A stretch of DNA of 6,659 bases from an uncultured Sphingobacteriaceae bacterium (lineage in GTDB: Bacteria; Bacteroidota; Bacteroidia; Sphingobacteriales; Sphingobacteriaceae): positions 1 to 6,659 of the forward strand of contig CALNCF010000359.1 of the NCBI GenBank assembly GCA_937875035.1, written 5' to 3'. How positions within the stretch are numbered: position 1 is the first letter of the stretch; the number at the start of each line of letters is the position of its first letter. Both the position numbers and the translations under genes were made by a program. Below, piece after piece: positions 5,181-6,659 of the stretch. Under the pieces are notes generated by a model, which did no database searches, had not been told where the DNA came from, and saw only the letters and a program-made list of their open reading frames with translations.

Positions 5181-6551
5181 ATGAATATAAAGACCAGGTT
5201 GGCTGTCAGGTTTACAGGAATTGTAGCCGTTATTCTGACCGTATTTTCCTTTTCCCTGTTTTACTTTTCGGCCAATTACCGCCAGGACCAGTTCTATTCG
5301 CGGCTGGAAGACCGGGCCCACAGCACAGCCAGGCTGTTGTTTGCGCTTAAAAAAGAGAATATCGACCTTTTCAAGATCGGCAAGAGCAGCGACATTTACC
5401 CCGACCGCGACATTTTCGTTTATGACGAGAGCGGGCGGATCATCTCTACAAACGACAAATCATCGCCGGTTGAGCAATATGTTTTTGAGAAGCTGAAGAA
5501 AGAAGGGGAGATCCGGTTTAAGAACGGGGACAAAGAGGGGGTTGGCTTTCGCTTCAAATCGGATGACAAGAATTACTATTATATCGTATCCGCATACGAT
5601 ACCTACGGCCTCAAAAAGCTTTATTTCCTGAAGTTCTCGCTGATTGTAGGGTGGCTTTTCAGCATTATTATCACTGCTATTGCCAGCTGGTTCTATGCGG
5701 ATAACTCCTTAAAGCCCATTTCGAAGGTTATTGAACAGGTAAAGAACATCAGCGCCAAGAACCTGGGAATGAGGGTAGATACCGGTAACGGAACCGATGA
5801 GATCGCCAGGCTTTCCATTAAATTCAACATGATGCTCGACCGGCTGGAATCGGCCTTTAAGATGCAGCAGAGCTTTGTTTCCAATGCCTCCCACGAATTA
5901 AGAACACCCCTTACGGCCATTACCGGGCAGATCGATGTCGCGCTGATGCACGACCGGAACAGCGATGAATACCGGGAGATCCTTTCTTCGGTGCTTGAAG
6001 ACATTAAGAACCTGAACCAGCTTACTCACGGATTGCTGGACCTTGCGCAGGTGAGCGTGGATGAGTCGGTGATCCGGATGGACAGCCTGCTCCGCATCGA
6101 CGACCTGATTATGCAGATCCGTGAAGACATGATCGCTGTCAAGAAGGATTTCTATATCAGCCTGTTCTTTGAAGATTCGCCCGAAGACGAAAATATTCTC
6201 TCCGTTAAAGGTAATGAGAACCTCCTACGGATCGCGATCAGCAACCTGATGAGCAATGCCTATAACTTCTCTAAAGATGGCCACAAGGAGCTGATGATCA
6301 GCTTCCGGTTTAAGCGCGACCAGATCATCGTGGTGTTCAAAGACAAGGGGATCGGCATCAGCCAGGACGACCTGAACCGCATTACCGAGCCTTTTTACCG
6401 GGCTTCCAACGCGATCAATATCAAGGGTCATGGCATCGGGCTTTCGCTCAGCGACCGCATTATGCGCCTGCACCAGGGCGAAATGCTTATCGCATCCAAG
6501 CTTAACTACGGCACCTCGGTTACCCTTAAATTTCCTGTTAATAAATTTTAA
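5181..6551 (+). CDS. Membrane sensor histidine kinase (HAMP, HisKA, HATPase)
   Basis: Inner-membrane sensor kinase of 456 residues, partner of the preceding regulator. Order seen: TM1 at about 10-31; periplasmic region about 32-150; TM2 about 152-172; HAMP about 173-225 (N-S-L-K-P-I and D-E-I-A-R-L); HisKA with phosphoacceptor H238 in S-N-A-S-H-E-L-R-T-P-L; then HATPase with N box N355/N359, G1 D-K-G-I-G-I-S at 388-394, F box around F405 and G2 G-H-G-I-G-L at 416-421. All catalytic motifs are intact. The periplasmic part contains I-F-V-Y-D-E-S-G-R-I-I-S-T, the kind of strand-turn-strand seen in PAS/Cache-like sensors. It has no cysteine and a single histidine (H47), so direct metal sensing of the CusS kind is not supported. 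The ATG at 5181 opens on a short basic N-terminus before TM1; no Shine-Dalgarno is seen. Confidence 0.95.
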   Translation: MNIKTRLAVRFTGIVAVILTVFSFSLFYFSANYRQDQFYSRLEDRAHSTARLLFALKKENIDLFKIGKSSDIYPDRDIFVYDESGRIISTNDKSSPVEQYVFEKLKKEGEIRFKNGDKEGVGFRFKSDDKNYYYIVSAYDTYGLKKLYFLKFSLIVGWLFSIIITAIASWFYADNSLKPISKVIEQVKNISAKNLGMRVDTGNGTDEIARLSIKFNMMLDRLESAFKMQQSFVSNASHELRTPLTAITGQIDVALMHDRNSDEYREILSSVLEDIKNLNQLTHGLLDLAQVSVDESVIRMDSLLRIDDLIMQIREDMIAVKKDFYISLFFEDSPEDENILSVKGNENLLRIAISNLMSNAYNFSKDGHKELMISFRFKRDQIIVVFKDKGIGISQDDLNRITEPFYRASNAINIKGHGIGLSLSDRIMRLHQGEMLIASKLNYGTSVTLKFPVNKF

Positions 6552-6585
6552 TCCCTTTTTAATCCCCTTTTTAACCCCTTTTAAT
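6546..6585 (+). repeat. Phased direct repeats of TTTTTAAYCCCC, about 11-bp period
   Basis: Three full units and one partial: TTTTAATCCC (6546-6555), TTTTTAATCCCC (6556-6567), TTTTTAACCCC (6568-6578), TTTTAAT (6579-6585). The CCC starts are at 6553, 6564 and 6575, exactly 11 bases apart, or about one helical turn. The tract has no G on the plus strand. The first unit overlaps the last bases and stop of the kinase gene. OmpR/PhoB-type regulators bind head-to-tail half-sites with 10-11 bp spacing, so this is a candidate operator for the downstream gene. The repeat is visible; the binding role is inferred. Confidence 0.6.
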
Positions 6586-6595
6586 AGTGTTGATA

Positions 6596-6603
6596 TTTAT
6601 TTG
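6596..6603 (+). promoter_or_regulatory. Possible -7 element for the gene at the right edge
   Basis: TTTATTTG differs from TAnnTTTG at one position. No TTG lies at a suitable -33 position; the phased repeats end 10 bases upstream and occupy that region instead, as expected of an activator-dependent promoter. Transcription would start near 6608, about 12 bases before the ATG at 6621. A one-mismatch match to a short motif is weak evidence. Confidence 0.3.
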
Positions 6604-6620
6604 GAGCATAGAAAAACCCT

Positions 6621-6659
6621 ATGTTCTCAGATTACATCAAGCAAAAACAAATCGACACC
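6621..6659 (+). CDS. Start of an unidentified gene (runs off the right edge)
   Basis: An ATG at 6621 opens a frame that stays open for 13 codons to the window end, translating MFSDYIKQKQIDT. This is too short to assign a family, and I do not recognise it. A GGAG lies at 6603-6606, 14 bases upstream, which is too far for a normal Shine-Dalgarno. The position 69 bases after the kinase, on the same strand and with no hairpin terminator between, suggests either a member of the two-component operon or its regulatory target. Whether it is a real gene can only be judged from the sequence beyond the window. Confidence 0.4.
   Translation, partial: MFSDYIKQKQIDT

Noticed and set aside
5693..6004. A 103-codon minus-strand frame inside the kinase gene
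   Set aside because: It is antisense to the HAMP/HisKA coding region, with Ser-rich low-information sequence and no promoter or start context.

Overview
The window looks like an ordinary chromosomal locus from a member of the Bacteroidota, most likely of the Chitinophagia/Sphingobacteriia type. Three things point there. The gene order rplM-rpsI-rpsB-tsf-pyrH-frr and its protein sequences fit that phylum. Two promoters match the Bacteroidota housekeeping consensus (-33 TTG/TTTG and -7 TAnnTTTG). Almost every gene lacks a Shine-Dalgarno sequence. The order-level placement is inference.

Layout, minus strand, read from right to left. A divergent intergenic region (4302-4478) carries a strong promoter for rplM (L13), followed by rpsI (S9), rpsB (S2) and tsf (EF-Ts). 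This unit closes at a clear intrinsic terminator (1607-1634). pyrH (UMP kinase) and frr (ribosome recycling factor) then form a second unit with its own promoter (1568-1597), closed by a hairpin at 188-217. Just beyond it, the first 55 codons of mqnD (futalosine-pathway menaquinone synthesis) run off the left edge.

Layout, plus strand. An OmpR/PhoB-type response regulator (4479-5162) and a two-TM sensor histidine kinase (5181-6551) form a two-component operon transcribed divergently from the ribosomal genes. Past the kinase is an array of about 11-bp direct repeats (6546-6585). It lies just upstream of a promoter-like element and the first 13 codons of an unidentified gene running off the right edge. 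It may be the regulator's target site.

The six minus-strand genes make parts of the translation machinery plus the UMP kinase of pyrimidine nucleotide synthesis; the plus-strand pair is a signalling module of unknown stimulus. No phage, CRISPR, defence or large mobile element is visible. The most unusual signals are small: a 70-bp palindromic element flanked by a perfect 10-bp direct repeat between rpsB and tsf, the phased repeats after the kinase, and an isolated strong Shine-Dalgarno in front of rpsB. I do not see evidence of a large undescribed system. No stretch over 300 bases lacks a gene.
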